Positions 62,750 to 64,000 of a stretch of 64,000 bases of DNA are shown in pieces. This DNA is from Chryseobacterium sp. OSA05B (GTDB lineage: Bacteria; Bacteroidota; Bacteroidia; Flavobacteriales; Weeksellaceae): the NCBI RefSeq assembly GCF_019970065.1, contig NZ_JAHXYH010000008.1, positions 1 through 64,000 on the forward strand. The letters run 5' to 3'. Under the pieces are notes generated by a model. That model was not told the DNA's origin. It saw only the letters and a list, made by a program, of their open reading frames with translations, and did not search any database. The translations under genes were made by a program, and so were the position numbers. Every line of letters begins with the position of its first letter. The first letter of the stretch is position 1.

Positions 62750-63364
62750 ATGAAAATTAAAAATATCATCTTCGATTTTGGCGGCGTTTTAATGGATTGG
62801 AATCCAAGATATTTCTTTAAAGATTATTTCAATGACGATGAAAAAATGGAACATTTCCTGGAGAATATTGCTCAGTCTGAATGGAATGAGCAACAAGATA
62901 AAGGAAGAAGTCTGGCAGAAGGCACCAACATTCAGGTGAAAAAATTTCCGGAATGGGAAAAGGAGCTCAGAGCCTACTATGATAACTGGACGGTGATGCT
63001 GAAAAGCGATATTCCCGAGAATGTAGAGATTTTAAGACGTTTAAAAAATACGGATTATCAATTGTTCGGACTGACCAACTGGTCTGAGGAAACCTTCCCT
63101 TACGCTTTGGAAAATTATGATTTTTTTCAAATTTTTAATGGAAAGATTGTGGTTTCAGGAACCGAAAAGCTGATCAAACCCGATCCTAAAATCTGGCATG
63201 TTTTACTGGAAAGATACAATATCCAGGCGGATGAGTCTGTTTTCATTGATGACAATCCAAAAAATATTGAGATGGCGAAAACTTTAGGTTTTCATACGAT
63301 TCATGTGCTGCCGGAGACCAATTTAGAAAGAGAACTTGATCACTTAGGGGTAAAACTTCATTAA
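62750..63364 (+). CDS. HAD-family phosphatase (HAD-IA)
   Basis: A 204-residue cytoplasmic hydrolase. Motif I is IIFDFGGVLMDWNP near residue 6-19, motif II is FGLTNWSEETF, the motif III lysine is in EKLIKPDPKIW, and motif IV is VFIDDNPKNIEMA. Helical cap residues 20-85 place it in subfamily IA. The substrate is probably a small phosphate or phosphosugar. A terminator follows. Confidence 0.88.
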   Translation: MKIKNIIFDFGGVLMDWNPRYFFKDYFNDDEKMEHFLENIAQSEWNEQQDKGRSLAEGTNIQVKKFPEWEKELRAYYDNWTVMLKSDIPENVEILRRLKNTDYQLFGLTNWSEETFPYALENYDFFQIFNGKIVVSGTEKLIKPDPKIWHVLLERYNIQADESVFIDDNPKNIEMAKTLGFHTIHVLPETNLERELDHLGVKLH

Positions 63365-63390
63365 ATTTTACTTTTAATAATATTCTACAG

Positions 63391-63417
63391 ATCCTCAATT
63401 GTTAGTTGAGGATTTTT
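63391..63417 (+). terminator. terminator after the HAD gene
   Basis: ATCCTCAA (63391-63398) pairs perfectly with TTGAGGAT (63406-63413), followed by a T run to 63417. It lies 27 bases after the stop. Confidence 0.75.
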
Positions 63418-63592
63418 CTTTGTGAAAAGATTCATTGTTAAATATTCCTACCATTTCCATTAATTGATTAAAAAAAGCAACCCCAACAACACCATAACTA
63501 AATCATAATCAGTTATTTAAAAAATTAAAAACGCTTAAAATCCGGCTATTTTTCATTATTTTGGCCGCTACAAAATTTAAATAACTCACTTT

Positions 63593-64000
63593 ATGAAAAA
63601 AGAATTATGTAAAGCAGTCAGTCTTTGCTTGTTGTCTTTGGGCACATTTGTTTCGGCCCAGCATCATTTTAATTTAGGACTGGATGCAGGATATACATCC
63701 AGTATATTACATGCCGATCTTTCAAACCTTGTGGACTCCAAATATAAAAGCCGCCTGGGTTTTGGTGTCAATTTATCCGGAGAGTATTTAGTTTGGAAAT
63801 CCTTTTTCGTTTCCCCGGGAATTGGTTTTCAACAGAAAAACTATGAGTTTCAACGCACAGGGAGCCGTACGGGCTGGTATACCCGGTACACCAATAACTT
63901 TCTTACCCTCCCTTTGACAGTAGGTGCATATATCTTCAACAATCCCTATGAAACTACGGGAGTATGGCTTAAAGTGGAAGGTGGAATGTATTCTGAGTAT
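63593..64000 (+). CDS. outer-membrane beta-barrel protein, 5' part only
   Basis: The first 136 codons run to the window edge. A signal peptide (LLSLGTFVSAQ) is followed by alternating beta strands (FNLGLDAGYTSSILHADL, GFGVNLSGEYLV, FVSPGIGFQQKNYEF, NNFLTLPLTVGAYI), the pattern of the porin-like / PorT outer-membrane beta-barrel families of Bacteroidota. The rest of the gene lies outside. Role unknown. Confidence 0.75.
   Translation, partial: MKKELCKAVSLCLLSLGTFVSAQHHFNLGLDAGYTSSILHADLSNLVDSKYKSRLGFGVNLSGEYLVWKSFFVSPGIGFQQKNYEFQRTGSRTGWYTRYTNNFLTLPLTVGAYIFNNPYETTGVWLKVEGGMYSEY

Overview
The window is AT-rich DNA from a Bacteroidota bacterium, most likely a Chryseobacterium-type member of the Flavobacteriia. 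The signs are a type IX secretion (T9SS) C-terminal sorting domain, GLPGLI-family proteins, DUF6443/RHS proteins, promoters of the Bacteroidota type (TTG, about 19 bases, TAnnTTTG), and a conjugation module of the Bacteroides/Flavobacteria Tra type. This genus placement is inferred from gene content; no rRNA is present.

Layout. (1) 1-7.1 kb: a minus-strand operon of a T9SS cargo protein, an RHS-like secreted protein and a large RHS/DUF6443 protein that runs off the left edge before its variable C-terminus. (2) 7.5-12 kb: a NUMOD4/NUMOD1 protein, then a decaying strip with a DUF1737 pseudogene, a lipoprotein, a broken GLPGLI gene, a frameshifted secreted-protein gene and an alpha/beta hydrolase. 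(3) 12.4-23.4 kb: a pair of helix-turn-helix proteins, two tandem paralogous TPR-transmembrane-LuxR regulators, and a divergent set of surface proteins (DUF11 protein, tail-fibre-like repeat protein). Four diverged copies of a short repeat, with a possible small ORF and a terminator-like end, are scattered through this stretch. (4) 23.7-33 kb: an N-terminal-nucleophile amidase, a membrane AraC regulator, an S41 peptidase, a GLPGLI protein, two Crp/Fnr paralogues, a glycolipid-binding-like protein and a membrane-anchored serine hydrolase. (5) 33.4-56.3 kb: an integrative conjugative element (ICE) core with DUF3945 protein, topoisomerase III, coupling protein, relaxase and accessory protein, a candidate oriT, a ParA-type ATPase, traE-traN, RadC-like protein, excisionase-like protein and tyrosine integrase. 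It ends next to tRNA-Ser(UGA). The left ICE end was not located, so parts of regions 2-4 could be cargo. (6) 56.6-64 kb: core chromosome with tRNA-Ser, small proteins, trxB, an esterase-like protein, holA divergent from an HsdR-N-like nuclease gene, a HAD phosphatase and the start of an outer-membrane beta-barrel gene.

How the parts work together. The Tra proteins form a type IV secretion channel. The relaxase and its accessory protein nick oriT, the MobC-type ATPase couples DNA to the channel, and TopB and the DUF3945 protein probably process or protect DNA. Integrase and the small HTH protein control integration and excision. The most unusual structure is the TPR-TM-LuxR pair with its family of repeats that look like a small ORF plus terminator. 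It recalls, only by analogy, regulator/peptide cassettes in Gram-positive bacteria and is offered as a hypothesis. Several genes are broken by single-base changes in homopolymers, which could be real decay or assembly error.
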